A DNA stretch of 64,000 bases from Orenia metallireducens (lineage in GTDB: Bacteria > Bacillota > Halanaerobiia > Halobacteroidales > Halobacteroidaceae): contig NZ_LWDV01000009.1 of the NCBI RefSeq assembly GCF_001693735.1, positions 369,753 through 433,752 of the forward strand, in the 5' to 3' direction. Below are positions 1 through 8,104 of the stretch, in pieces. Under the pieces are notes generated by a model. The model ran no database searches. It had not been told where the DNA came from and was given only the letters and a program-made list of their open reading frames with translations. Positions within the stretch are counted from its first letter, which is position 1; the number at the start of each line of letters is the position of its first letter. Position numbers and translations under genes: made by a program.

Positions 1-147
1 CGCCTAACGTCCCGCGGATTCGCGACGTCCCCAATACTCCTCCAACTTCTAATTAAAATTACACGCTCACATAAGTCAGCCCTACTTTAAATTTATACAC
101 CACACTGGGATGTCGCTAAGCTGTTGTTATGTGACGTCCCTTTAACT
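1..147. repeat. Dispersed intergenic repeat R1, copy A
   Basis: Two conserved blocks, a GC-rich AACGTCCCGC...GCGACGTC motif near 5-30 and a GGATGTCGCTAAG-like motif near 108-121, flank a variable AT-rich middle. The same arrangement recurs at 2432-2560 and 36266-36385. The first block can fold into a short imperfect hairpin. It sits just past the 3' end of a minus-strand gene. Function unknown; the left edge may lie outside the window. Confidence 0.6.
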
Positions 148-158
148 TTAAAATTTGT

Positions 159-953
159 TTACCCAATTTCAATATCTTCAACTTTCTTCATTAGTCTGTT
201 TGAAAAAATAATTGTTAGAATTACTCCAACTAATATCCCTACAATATAATTAATAGCAGATGAAAATTCTAGCGTAAATTTACTAAGTACTAAATATGGA
301 ACTGCCATTATTATATCATGTAGTAAACCTCCATCATTACACATCTTTCCTTCTTGAACTATTGATAAAATAATCTTTATATGATACAACCTTGCCACTA
401 TACCTACAATAAAACCACTTATAAACATCCATAAATTAATATTGACAATTCCTATTTTTACCATAAATATGCATGCTAAAATATAAAAAACAAATTTCCT
501 TAATGAAGATTTAATTTGATAAAAAACTACGTTTTTATATCTCTTTATCTCAGTTTTATTAAGTAATCTATCTTTCAAAGAAGAATAATTAGAAACATTA
601 TTTGAAATTCTTACTTTATTTCCTTGTTTTGTTTCTAATAATATTCCTATTTCTTGTCCAAAAACTGAATTTATTTGTTTCAATTTTTTGATATCCTTCC
701 AACTAAAATTTCTAGTATTATATAATTTTTTTACTATGAAATTTTCGTCTTTGATAAAATATCTTGTTCTATAAGATAAAAACAAATAATATAAAATTGA
801 AACTGTTATGAGAATAGTTCCAAATAATAATATCTCATCATTTGTAAATACTGAATTACCAAAAAGTAATAAGATTACTAATAAAAAAATAGGAAATGAT
901 GATTCTTTTAATCTATCTTTTCTCTTTAAATTAAACTTATTCAATTTATCCAA
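159..953 (-). CDS. Membrane protein with bacterial PH-like domain
   Basis: About 264 residues. Two hydrophobic helices near residues 19-60 are followed by a soluble stretch (about 65-135) with the pattern of a bacterial PH-like domain, including a YFIKDENF strand and an FSWKDIKKL strand. Three to four further membrane helices fill the C-terminal half. The start is TTG at 953, seven bases after a strong AAAGGAGG site. The promoter side holds repeat R2 copy A with its 26-bp palindrome. The gene is monocistronic, between two dispersed repeats. Specific function is not recognised; the PH-like assignment is by pattern only. Confidence 0.6.
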   Translation of the reverse strand: MDKLNKFNLKRKDRLKESSFPIFLLVILLLFGNSVFTNDEILLFGTILITVSILYYLFLSYRTRYFIKDENFIVKKLYNTRNFSWKDIKKLKQINSVFGQEIGILLETKQGNKVRISNNVSNYSSLKDRLLNKTEIKRYKNVVFYQIKSSLRKFVFYILACIFMVKIGIVNINLWMFISGFIVGIVARLYHIKIILSIVQEGKMCNDGGLLHDIIMAVPYLVLSKFTLEFSSAINYIVGILVGVILTIIFSNRLMKKVEDIEIG

Positions 954-998
954 AATAATATCCTCCTTTACAAAAATAGGGATGTCACATAACTCTTA

Positions 999-1133
999 TA
1001 TTAACGACACTAGTGTCGTTAATACTCTATATATCAAGATATTAATGAACCAAATGTCGTTAATACTCCTTTAAATAAATCTCCAATTTGATATCATAAG
1101 TATGTATCTCCCCAAGCAGAGTAGGGGAGAGGT
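999..1133. repeat. Dispersed repeat R2, copy A, with 26-bp perfect palindrome
   Basis: Positions 999-1024 are a perfect 26-bp palindrome with arms TATTAACGACACT. A third half-site TGTCGTTAATA follows near 1053-1063, then a TTTAAATAAAT block and a CAGAGTAGGGGAGAGG block ending near 1133. The same order recurs at 3791-3928, and the last block again near 37793. Both full copies lie directly upstream of a minus-strand gene (starts 953 and 3653), so an operator role is possible; that is inference. Confidence 0.6.
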
Positions 1134-1503
1134 AATGAAAACGCTCCTAAAATACGCAAGGACGGTCAACCGGATACAACTGTCCATTATGACCGCTCTT
1201 GTCCATGTAATCATAGAATTAATTCAACTTATTCAGAATAATAGCATATTCAATATTTAAAATCTCAATGCTAGGAGTTGTGCTAGTTTCTTCATTGGTG
1301 CTAAGTTTGAGCATGACTATGTAAAGACTACTGGAAGAGGGTAGTCTTTATTTAATTAGAATACAGATATAAGCTAGTTTAGACTAAAAATTAAGTTTGC
1401 TGAAAGGTAAGCTTATTTTGTCATGCCTATTTTTAATTATTTGAATATTTTTTAATTTATTCTTGACTTTTATTAGCTGGTTTAGACGAAGGAATGGCGG
1501 AAC
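1134..1503. other. Non-coding gap with terminator-like hairpin
   Basis: No supported gene. A perfect 9-bp inverted repeat AAAGACTAC/GTAGTCTTT at 1323-1349, with a 9-base loop, looks like a terminator or RNA hairpin. A related but imperfect sequence occurs at about 37875-37903 after another CAGAGTAGGGG block, so this hairpin may belong to the repeat family rather than to a gene. Confidence 0.4.
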
Positions 1504-2391
1504 TCACTCTAAGTACTCTTTAATTAACTTATCCTCTCCATAACACAATGAAATTAAATGAAAAATTGCTTTCTCTATAATTTGAATATACTCTTCAACC
1601 TTCTCTTTATCTATATTTAACTTTTCTACTGGTCTATGAATTAATTTGTTTCTAATTGAAACACCCTTATGTATTTCAGAAACATATGGAGAACGTTCAC
1701 CAGAATATTCTTCTAATATTTTTCCATATAATTTTCTTAAAGGCGGAGATGGCATTTCAAGCAACAAACTTTCAAGTTCAGGTTTAAATTGAATATAAAA
1801 TTCTTTAATTGCTAGTTCTGCTGCAATAGTTGCATGTATCCACTTATATCTAATGTCAGTATCTTTTTTGGCTTTATGTAGATGATTAAAGGCAATAAAA
1901 GGTGTCCAACAATTTCCTTCTAAACTTTTTTGTATATATTTTTCTGTAAATGGCGAAATGTTAAACTTAGGATAAACATTTACTTCTGCTGTAATAGGTG
2001 TTCCAATTCTTATCCATTCATCTTTGCTAAGCCAATATTGTCTTTTTGAAGACAATTGATTTTCCCCCAATTGATACCAATCCAACATATGCTTTGTTGT
2101 ATATAAAAATTCAGATGTTGCATTTCTAAGTACAGAAAAAATATTTTTCAATTCATTTTGTTCTTTAGAACTTAATTTATTATAATTAAAATTTTTAGAA
2201 TTTAATTCATCATAAAGTTCTTTTGTTATTTCAACAGTTCTATAGGCATTTATATCTGTTTTATTTTCTGAATGTAAAACTAATTGAACTTCCTTCTCTT
2301 TTCCCTTATTAACCCAAAATTCATACACTGGTTTTGAGCCATTTAAAAACAATTCATGTACTGAATAAATACTTTTGAATTTAACTTCCAT
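1504..2391 (-). CDS. HEPN-like protein of unknown function
   Basis: About 295 residues, soluble. The C-terminal third is helical and contains RNKLIH near residues 247-252, which fits the Rx4-6H signature of HEPN ribonucleases with the usual polar residue after Arg. The surrounding helices also resemble HEPN four-helix bundles. The N-terminal 200 residues are not recognised. ATG at 2391 follows a GAGGAGGGG site. It lies alone between repeats, beside a SieB-like gene at the prophage edge, which suggests a defence, exclusion or toxin role; this is inference. No antitoxin-like partner is obvious. Confidence 0.5.
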   Translation of the reverse strand: MEVKFKSIYSVHELFLNGSKPVYEFWVNKGKEKEVQLVLHSENKTDINAYRTVEITKELYDELNSKNFNYNKLSSKEQNELKNIFSVLRNATSEFLYTTKHMLDWYQLGENQLSSKRQYWLSKDEWIRIGTPITAEVNVYPKFNISPFTEKYIQKSLEGNCWTPFIAFNHLHKAKKDTDIRYKWIHATIAAELAIKEFYIQFKPELESLLLEMPSPPLRKLYGKILEEYSGERSPYVSEIHKGVSIRNKLIHRPVEKLNIDKEKVEEYIQIIEKAIFHLISLCYGEDKLIKEYLE

Positions 2392-2431
2392 AAAACCCCT
2401 CCTCTAAGCCATTCTTTCGTATAACTATTAT

Positions 2432-2560
2432 CTTAACGTCCCGCAGCTTCGCGATGTCCCCGATAACGCTCCAATCTCTAATTAAAGCTCACATCCTCAC
2501 ATAAGTCAGCCCCACTTTCATTTATCCTCCCTAGTTGGAATGCCGCTAAGGTGCTGTTAA
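2432..2560. repeat. Dispersed intergenic repeat R1, copy B
   Basis: Begins with the TAACGTCCCGCAGCTTCGCG block (2433 on), shares a CTCACATAAGTCAGCCC block with copy A at 2483-2510 and ends with a GCCGCTAAGGTGCTGTTA block like that of copy A. It occupies the whole space between two minus-strand genes. Copies A and B are the most similar pair; the third at 36266 has diverged in the middle. Confidence 0.6.
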
Positions 2561-2646
2561 GTGAAGTTGGTCGCTCTCCCAATTAACATATTATAATTAA
2601 AAAATTCAAATTATTATCTACTGGTTAATAAAATAAAACACTCTAG

Positions 2647-3258
2647 TTATCTAAAATGTGATATTCTCCCATATTTTTCTTTTGAATATTTGAGCAACTG
2701 ATAAAATGAATCTTCCAAAACATATAACTTTTTACCACTACTATTAGCTTTCATGAATAACTCTTTATAATTCATATTTCCATCTCCATTTTTTATTTCA
2801 TTTTTCGGAGGGGCAACTATTGTATTATGTACATACTGAGACGAAAGTAATGAATTAGAACTATAATGAGTATTAGCATTTTTTTCAATAGGTTTATTAC
2901 CATTTTCTATAAATTTCTGAAGTAATAAAAAATCATCATTACTTAAACCATCAACATATGACCAAATCTGTTCCAACCTAACTTTGATATTTCTTTCTTT
3001 TTCTTTACGCTGATATATCTTATTTGCTCGTTTCAAACTGTTTTTCTTAAAAAATTCAATAACTTTTTCAATTAATACAATCAATAAAAATGCCAAAATG
3101 AATACAAATATATAAAATCCTAAAATACCTAATTTCATTATTAAATAATAATCATTAGGCAAAATAATATATATAATAAATGTACCTGCTGTGGCTATCA
3201 AAGTTCGAATAAACTGTTTTTCTAAAAACATTTTTATTATTTCTTTAAATATATTCAT
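2647..3258 (-). CDS. SieB-like membrane protein (putative superinfection exclusion)
   Basis: About 203 residues. Two N-terminal membrane helices (about 17-37 and 43-65) are followed by a basic linker and a soluble domain with WSYVDGLSNDDFLLLQKFIE near residues 100-120. This layout resembles the super-infection exclusion protein B family, in which two helices precede a cytoplasmic domain. The ATG at 3258 is preferred over the upstream TTG because it sits 8 bases after GGAGG. Position next to a prophage repressor module fits a lysogenic conversion gene. The family call is from pattern only; it could be an unrelated two-helix protein. Confidence 0.45.
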   Translation of the reverse strand: MNIFKEIIKMFLEKQFIRTLIATAGTFIIYIILPNDYYLIMKLGILGFYIFVFILAFLLIVLIEKVIEFFKKNSLKRANKIYQRKEKERNIKVRLEQIWSYVDGLSNDDFLLLQKFIENGNKPIEKNANTHYSSNSLLSSQYVHNTIVAPPKNEIKNGDGNMNYKELFMKANSSGKKLYVLEDSFYQLLKYSKEKYGRISHFR

Positions 3259-3314
3259 AAACAAATCCTCCAGTTTATAAACTATTAATTAAAAACTATT
3301 GCAATAAATATATA

Positions 3315-3653
3315 TTATCTATCTGTTATCATTTTAATGTATTTGTTGCTTAGTTCTAAAGCTTTATCCAATAGATTTTCAACATCTGGATCAATATTCA
3401 CTTTAAAATTGCTTTTACCAAACAAACTAGCTTTTTCAAAAAAGATTTTTATATCTTCATCAGGTACAGCTTCATTGATATTTTTATTTCTTAATTCAAC
3501 TACAGTACTAAACTTGTCCATAAGATTTTGATGCTTTTCCCTAATTTCACTAAATCTAAGTTGTTTTCCAACTAATTTTTCAAAATCTTCAATTGCACTT
3601 CTTAATTCGTTTAAAACAGTTTGGTCAATTGGCTTTGCATTATATTCTTTCAT
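3315..3653 (-). CDS. Small helical protein of unknown function
   Basis: 112 residues, charged and predicted helical throughout, with no membrane segment and no cysteines. A GGGGGAGTTGTGAA site precedes the ATG at 3653. It lies 57 bases upstream of the SieB-like gene on the same strand, so the two may be co-transcribed. Its promoter side carries repeat R2 copy B. I do not recognise the family. Confidence 0.5.
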   Translation of the reverse strand: MKEYNAKPIDQTVLNELRSAIEDFEKLVGKQLRFSEIREKHQNLMDKFSTVVELRNKNINEAVPDEDIKIFFEKASLFGKSNFKVNIDPDVENLLDKALELSNKYIKMITDR

Positions 3654-3752
3654 TTCACAACTCCCCCTACTTTTGGATAACTTACATTATGTAATTTTTT
3701 TATTGATTTTCTAACGTATATTTCAGTCTTGAGACCAATTTCACTTAACTTG

Positions 3753-3928
3753 TATTTAACGACATACTTCGTTTAAACCACTAAATAAGAGATATTAACG
3801 ACATGTGTCATTAATACCTGATATATAAGATATTAAGTGAAGTATGTCGTTAATATTTCTTTTAAATAAATCTTTTATCTATCATTAATATCATAAGTAT
3901 TTCCCCCAAAAACAGAGTAGGGCAGGGT
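3753..3928. repeat. Dispersed repeat R2, copy B
   Basis: Contains several TTAACGACA half-sites (near 3757, 3794 and, inverted, 3858), an imperfect palindrome TATTAACGACATGTGTCATT at 3793-3812, the TTTTAAATAAAT block and a CAGAGTAGGGCAGGG block ending near 3927. It matches copy A at 999-1133 in order and spacing. It occupies most of the gap before the minus-strand gene at 3653. The rest of the gap to 4125 is AT-rich, and a TTCGCAACTAAACTAAA stretch near 3966 resembles sequence near 35380. Confidence 0.55.
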
Positions 3929-4125
3929 ACTCAACCCAACACAATCCCCCACCATACCACAATTTTCGCAACTAAACTAAAATAAAAAAGTTTCATCATT
4001 ATTTATTACTGTTTTACTCACTTTTTCGACATAAACTATCAATTACCGACATAATACATTAATGTTAAAAATATCCCAAATAAGTATAAATAAAAACTTA
4101 GCAAACTGCTAAGTTAATATCAGCT

Positions 4126-4434
4126 TTAATTTTCTAATAAATATTCTTCCTCCAAAGCCTCCAGAGCTTGTACAGCAATTAAATCAGCAGCTTTCTCCAT
4201 CTCAGAGTGTTGCATATCCAATCCAACCATATAAGGCTTGTTTGGGAGATGCTCATTGATATGAGTCATCTCATGCATAAAGATTTCTTTCTGTTTCTCA
4301 TGACTTAGGTTCTTATTGATAATCAAGTGATATTCAGCAAAGGAATCTCTATAGACAAAACCCCAGATAGAAGGGTGCATCTTTTCAAAGGCGATATAGA
4401 CTCCATCAGTATTAATTATGTCTTTTATGTGCAT
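4126..4434 (-). CDS. ImmA/IrrE-type metallopeptidase of the prophage
   Basis: About 102 residues. A zinc-protease motif HEMTH sits in FMHEMTHINEHLP near residues 49-61, with a downstream Glu/Asp-rich helix (EKAADLIAV) that would supply the third ligand. In ImmA/IrrE proteins this domain cleaves the partner phage repressor to trigger induction. The gene overlaps the end of the repressor gene by 23 bases, the usual immA-immR arrangement. ATG at 4434 is preferred to TTG at 4443, which is only 2 bases from AGGAG. It is short compared with full ImmA proteins but has the catalytic core. Confidence 0.8.
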   Translation of the reverse strand: MHIKDIINTDGVYIAFEKMHPSIWGFVYRDSFAEYHLIINKNLSHEKQKEIFMHEMTHINEHLPNKPYMVGLDMQHSEMEKAADLIAVQALEALEEEYLLEN

Positions 4435-4807
4435 CTCGCTCAATTCTCCTAATAATATTGATTACATCCTGGATAGCTTCTTTGGGAAGGTCACGAGTTT
4501 GCTTAAATAATAGCTGCAAATCTTCTCGTTGACTAAGTTCATTCCAAAATTCTAATAGTTCAGGATCATCAGAGATTGCTGATTTGATTTTATCGTTAGG
4601 GTTTTGGCGTTGGTCTGTTAGACCTAATAGATAGTCTGTTGATACATTAAATATTCGAGCTAGTTCACTCAAAGTATCATAGCCAGGCTCCATTCCTTTT
4701 GTTTCATATCCAGCTATTGTAGCTCTATTAACTCCTATTTTATCTGCGAGTTCTTGTTGAGTTAATTTAAATTCTTTTCTTAATTGTCTAATTCTTTTTT
4801 TGAACAT
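4412..4807 (-). CDS. Prophage repressor, XRE family (cI/ImmR-like)
   Basis: 131 residues. The N-terminal 65 hold a classic helix-turn-helix of the XRE family, with TQQELADKIGVNRATIAGYE near residues 16-35. The remaining residues are charged and helical, and no LexA-type protease motif is seen, which fits control by the neighbouring ImmA-like peptidase. ATG at 4807 follows GAGGTGAAACACTT, and an inverted repeat AACATAAGTGTT overlaps the start codon, suggesting autoregulation. It faces the early genes divergently. Confidence 0.85.
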   Translation of the reverse strand: MFKKRIRQLRKEFKLTQQELADKIGVNRATIAGYETKGMEPGYDTLSELARIFNVSTDYLLGLTDQRQNPNDKIKSAISDDPELLEFWNELSQREDLQLLFKQTRDLPKEAIQDVINIIRRIERDAHKRHN

Positions 4808-4940
4808 AAGTGTTTCACCTCAACTTTATAATATTATAATACTATAAGATGTGTATTTAATAAACATACGTGTTTAAAATCAACATTTTTGCAGTTAAAC
4901 TCTTGACAATGTGCAGAATATACACTATAATAAAAGTGTA
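4803..4940. promoter_or_regulatory. Divergent lysogeny/early control region
   Basis: A rightward promoter has TTGACA at 4903-4908, a 17-base spacer and TATAAT at 4926-4931. TACACT...AGTGTA at 4921-4940 is an inverted repeat overlapping that -10. Two related inverted repeats lie further left: TAAACATACGTGTTTA at 4861-4876 and AACATAAGTGTT at 4803-4814 over the repressor start. These are likely repressor operators. Which sites the repressor or the second XRE protein binds is inference. Confidence 0.7.
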
Positions 4941-4973
4941 GTAAATGAACATTATTTGAAAGGAGGGTCATTT

Positions 4974-5204
4974 ATGAGAGAAGAATTAAAAAAACTAAGA
5001 AAAGAAAAAGACATGACTCAAGAACAAATAGCTAAGAAAGTAGGCATTCATCGTACTCACTATACAAATATTGAAAGAGGACATGCAAACCCCTCTATAA
5101 AAGTTATGATTGAGATAAAAAAAGTACTTAAGACACAACGAGATGATATTTTTTTAATCAAAAATGTGGAGAATATACACGAAAAGAGTTTGGAAGTAAG
5201 CTAA
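4974..5204 (+). CDS. Cro-like XRE regulator
   Basis: 76 residues, almost entirely one XRE helix-turn-helix: TQEQIAKKVGIHRTHYTNIE at about 16-35, followed by the usual NPSIKVMIEI helix. The start is ATG at 4974, after AAAGGAGGGTC. It is the first gene rightward of the control region under a near-consensus promoter, the position of a Cro or early repressor. C-terminal residues are not recognised. Confidence 0.8.
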   Translation: MREELKKLRKEKDMTQEQIAKKVGIHRTHYTNIERGHANPSIKVMIEIKKVLKTQRDDIFLIKNVENIHEKSLEVS

Positions 5205-5225
5205 AAAACTAAGGAGGAGATAAAT

Positions 5226-5807
5226 ATGACTAGATGGGAAGGGTTGAGAAGTGATAATGGGCTAGAGAGAGTTCAGTCAGCATATCGTCACAGAATGGAA
5301 GCGAAAGCAAAGGCTAGAGCAGAGTATGAAGCTCAAGTAAATGAGCAATCAAAGAGAAACCGACTAATAATCAATGTCCTTTCCAAAGCTAGCTTTGAGC
5401 AAGAAGAAGAGTATATCAAATTCATAGGTGGAAGTTTTGGAATAGACGATCAACTAATCTTAGCTAAACTAATTGAGCTTGGATTTGAATTAAAGCTAGA
5501 GAATGACAGTTGCTGGATAGCAGTAAGTCAGAGTGACAAGGCAGTCTTTATGTATAGCAAAGACAAGCAAGAGTGTGTATATGTGGTATTTAACTCAATT
5601 GAAGCTATGAGAGAAGAGCTAAAAGTAGTAGGAATTAAGCTAGAGTTAGCAGCTACTCTAAGTCAAGCTAAATTAAAAGAAATCTTAGCTACCACCTTAA
5701 AAGCTCAAAAAGCAGTATGTTCAGGAGTGAAAAGTTATAGGGTTGTAAAGCGTTATTGGGATTCATTGAGTAGAGTAAGGGTTAGAGAGATAGCTGAAAG
5801 GGGGTGA
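5226..5807 (+). CDS. Phage early protein, unknown
   Basis: 193 residues, soluble, with a basic helical N-terminus (about 1-45) and a mixed domain around 60-130. There is no recognisable catalytic motif. An AAGGAGGAGATAAAT site precedes the ATG. Second gene of the early run, 21 bases after the Cro-like gene and overlapping the next by 4 bases, so surely co-expressed. Function unknown. Confidence 0.55.
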   Translation: MTRWEGLRSDNGLERVQSAYRHRMEAKAKARAEYEAQVNEQSKRNRLIINVLSKASFEQEEEYIKFIGGSFGIDDQLILAKLIELGFELKLENDSCWIAVSQSDKAVFMYSKDKQECVYVVFNSIEAMREELKVVGIKLELAATLSQAKLKEILATTLKAQKAVCSGVKSYRVVKRYWDSLSRVRVREIAERG

Positions 5808-5989
5808 GAAATGTGAAAGTATCAGACCTATTAAAAGAACAGTTAGAGAAATTATGTAAAGTTAATACTGATTTATTAAACACAGCTAAAAAAAGAGAGT
5901 TAACAGAGGAAGAAATTCAAACCTTGGATATAGTTAACCATTCAATTTACAGACTGGGAAGTCTTTTTGAAGATGATATGTATAGGTGA
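5804..5989 (+). CDS. Small phage early protein, unknown
   Basis: 61 residues, predicted helical and charged. The start is GTG at 5804 in a GTGA overlap with the previous stop, or GTG at 5813; the AAAGGGGGTGAG context serves either. No family recognised. Confidence 0.45.
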   Translation: MRNVKVSDLLKEQLEKLCKVNTDLLNTAKKRELTEEEIQTLDIVNHSIYRLGSLFEDDMYR

Positions 5990-6009
5990 TAAGAGGGAGA
6001 GAGTTTAAT

Positions 6010-6222
6010 TTATTTAGAAGAGTCTATATTTATATCTTTGTAATGTGTATTCCTACATTCTTCAATAGATTTGTAAATAGTTTTATAGAATTTAGCTACT
6101 TCTTTTGCAGCCAATTCATTTGATTTTTGAGCATTTGGATTCATCATGTCAACCTCAGTTTGAACCAAGTTATGTTCTATAGCTTTAAGAGTTATTTTCA
6201 TAGCAACTTCATTAGAACTCAT
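6010..6222 (-). CDS. Small minus-strand protein within early region, unknown
   Basis: 70 residues, helical, with an amphipathic profile and no membrane segment. A GAGGTGGTAAA ribosome site 5' of the ATG supports it as real. It is transcribed against the surrounding early genes, unusual inside a phage early operon and typical of inserted cargo or an anti-repressor-like gene. The sequence resembles small phage proteins of unknown function. Confidence 0.45.
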   Translation of the reverse strand: MSSNEVAMKITLKAIEHNLVQTEVDMMNPNAQKSNELAAKEVAKFYKTIYKSIEECRNTHYKDINIDSSK

Positions 6223-6317
6223 TTTACCACCTCATAATTTAGTTTAATCTCTCCCTCAATAGTGGTTATTCTAGATAAATAAGGAAAAACCTTCAAAATA
6301 TGAAAGGAGTAATATAG

Positions 6318-6422
6318 ATGTTAAAGGTGGTTAATAGCTTTGTTGATATTTTGATTTTTGCTATTAGTGTTGGGATCGTCTATGGTTTGATAATAACTAG
6401 AAAGGGTGATTTAAATGAATAA
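6318..6422 (+). CDS. Small single-helix membrane peptide
   Basis: 34 residues. One hydrophobic helix fills residues 4-26, followed by a basic tail. GAAAGGAGTAATATAG precedes the ATG, and the stop overlaps the start of the next gene by 8 bases, which argues for translation. Function unknown. Confidence 0.45.
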   Translation: MLKVVNSFVDILIFAISVGIVYGLIITRKGDLNE

Positions 6423-6657
6423 AACTAGTGAGATTCAAATTGCTCGAGACCTTTGGAATAAAACTGAGAACCAAGGGGTTAAATTGCTCTTAAATCAATT
6501 TAGTGACGAGTGTCCTAAATGTGGACTTAAAGGTGGTCATGGTTATAAAAATTGGGATCTACTAGTTCCTATTGAAGTGATCGATACAAAGCATCATTTA
6601 GTCAGCTATAGGTGTAAGAGATGTGGAAAACAGTTTAAGAAGGTGGAAGAATGCTAG
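6415..6657 (+). CDS. Phage zinc-ribbon protein
   Basis: 80 residues. Two Cys pairs, CPKC near residues 34-37 and CKRC near 68-71, spaced as in a zinc ribbon with a His-rich loop between. AGAAAGGGTGATTTAA precedes the ATG. It overlaps its neighbours on both sides, so it belongs to a translationally coupled set. Probably nucleic-acid or protein binding; nothing more specific can be said. Confidence 0.55.
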   Translation: MNKTSEIQIARDLWNKTENQGVKLLLNQFSDECPKCGLKGGHGYKNWDLLVPIEVIDTKHHLVSYRCKRCGKQFKKVEEC

Positions 6658-6875
6658 AACAACTATCAGCAATTCTCAATCTATTGAATAGTGGCGACAT
6701 TAAATATTACTATCTGAACCGTGAGCTGATGAGCTATAAGTCAGGATTAAATTTTAGAATCTGTAGTATTGATCAGATAGAAGCCTTTACAGTAACAGGT
6801 GAGTCAGTGATCCTCTATGGAGACTTTGGAGTCAATACAATCTGGTTGGATAAAAGTGGAGTTGAGTATCATTAA
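6651..6875 (+). CDS. Small phage protein, unknown
   Basis: 74 residues, mixed alpha/beta by pattern. The ATG at 6651 overlaps the zinc-ribbon gene by 7 bases with GAAGGTGGAAGA upstream. No motif or family recognised. Confidence 0.45.
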   Translation: MLEQLSAILNLLNSGDIKYYYLNRELMSYKSGLNFRICSIDQIEAFTVTGESVILYGDFGVNTIWLDKSGVEYH

Positions 6876-6940
6876 TAGGACAATCAAGCAAGACCATATA
6901 GATTAATGAGAGTAAGTAAGATGGAAAGGGGTGTTGATCT

Positions 6941-7153
6941 ATGGACTATGATGATCCACGTTTTGGAGGCTTACGCATCCGCAATGAAACTAAGGCTAAG
7001 ATCACTCCTGATTATACAGAGTTAGACAGAGAGCTGAAGAAGCAAGAGTTTGAATATATGATGAGAGTCAAATATATTAAGGCAACTGCTAAAAGGATTA
7101 AGGAAGAATGCCTTAAGGAAGAGATAGAGAAGAAGGTTGTCATGGGTCAGTGA
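6941..7153 (+). CDS. Small charged phage protein, unknown
   Basis: 70 residues. A short N-terminal segment is followed by a long Lys/Glu-rich helix from about residue 25 to 65, possibly a coiled coil. GGAAAGGGGTGTTGATCT precedes the ATG. A 156-base gap follows with no convincing gene. Function unknown. Confidence 0.45.
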   Translation: MDYDDPRFGGLRIRNETKAKITPDYTELDRELKKQEFEYMMRVKYIKATAKRIKEECLKEEIEKKVVMGQ

Positions 7154-7309
7154 TGAGCTGACCGCGAAGTGAAAGTGTACAAGCTCAATCAGGGGAGATT
7201 TTATGTGGAGGGAAGTTAAGTCTTCATCTACTTTAATTATAAATTAAAGCTAAGTAAATAATCTATAGCTAAAGTTTAGAGTTTTTGAAACTGAAAGGTG
7301 GTGAATTCA

Positions 7310-7474
7310 ATGGAGCAAAGAGAGCTACATCCTAACTATAAGCAGAGATACTTAGAGAAGAAGAAAATACTTAATGCTAGACTAGCTCAGGCTCAAGAGC
7401 AAGAAGATCTACAGAGGGTAGAAGAGCTAAAGCGATTAATTGAGATTGTTGATAAGAAACTAGCGATAGCTTAA
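7310..7474 (+). CDS. Small coiled-coil phage protein
   Basis: 54 residues, almost wholly one charged helix rich in Gln, Glu, Leu and Lys with a heptad-like pattern. GAAAGGTGGTGAATTCA precedes the ATG. It lies 12 bases before the next gene. Function unknown. Confidence 0.45.
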   Translation: MEQRELHPNYKQRYLEKKKILNARLAQAQEQEDLQRVEELKRLIEIVDKKLAIA

Positions 7475-7486
7475 GGGGGGATTGAC

Positions 7487-8074
7487 TTGGATAAAACTGA
7501 TATGAGGAAGTTCTTCTCGATAGTCAGAGAAGAGCTAGCAAGGAAGAAATGGACTCAAAAGAGATTAGCCAAAGAGACAGATTATAGTGAGAGCACCATT
7601 AGCCAATATCTCAACAAGGAGTATGGACCAGAGCATTTCTTAGAAGCTACTGCTACAGCTCTCAATAGTAGAAGGTTGAGATTAATTCTCACAGGAACGA
7701 CCTCTGATGGTGTCTATATGGACAAGATTCCTATCTGCTTTCCGCTTAATGTGGATAGATTAGAGACAGAATGCCAAGAACTCTTAAAGAAGATTAGAGA
7801 GGTGAAGAGGCTCAACCAATTTCAGAATGCATTTAACCTCAACTCTTATAAGCAGTCAGAGCAGAAGCTATTAAAGGAGATGCTCCAAGAGATGGATGAT
7901 ATCAAGCACTGTATCGATATCGTCAATATAGCTGCTGAGGATATTGGACTAAATCCAGATGAGGTCAGCACAGCTAACCTTAAAAAATATTTGAAAAGGG
8001 GTTACATCTCAACACAAATAGCAAAAGACACCTACCCCGCAAAAGTAAGTGTCTTAAGTATTAATGCATTGTAA
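7487..8074 (+). CDS. XRE-type phage regulator
   Basis: 195 residues. An N-terminal helix-turn-helix (about 17-40, WTQKRLAKETDYSESTISQY) is followed by a larger helical region of about 120 residues. The start is TTG at 7487 after AAGGGGGGA. The size exceeds a simple Cro, so the C-terminal part may bind a ligand or partner. Likely a second-level early regulator of this phage; the target is unknown. Confidence 0.6.
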   Translation: MDKTDMRKFFSIVREELARKKWTQKRLAKETDYSESTISQYLNKEYGPEHFLEATATALNSRRLRLILTGTTSDGVYMDKIPICFPLNVDRLETECQELLKKIREVKRLNQFQNAFNLNSYKQSEQKLLKEMLQEMDDIKHCIDIVNIAAEDIGLNPDEVSTANLKKYLKRGYISTQIAKDTYPAKVSVLSINAL

Positions 8075-8104
8075 TAGGGATGTACCTCAAAAGGAGGTAA
8101 GCAA

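Noticed and set aside
808-1074. 88-residue plus-strand reading frame over the start of the minus-strand membrane gene
   Set aside because: It overlaps the real gene and the R2 palindrome, with no ribosome site.
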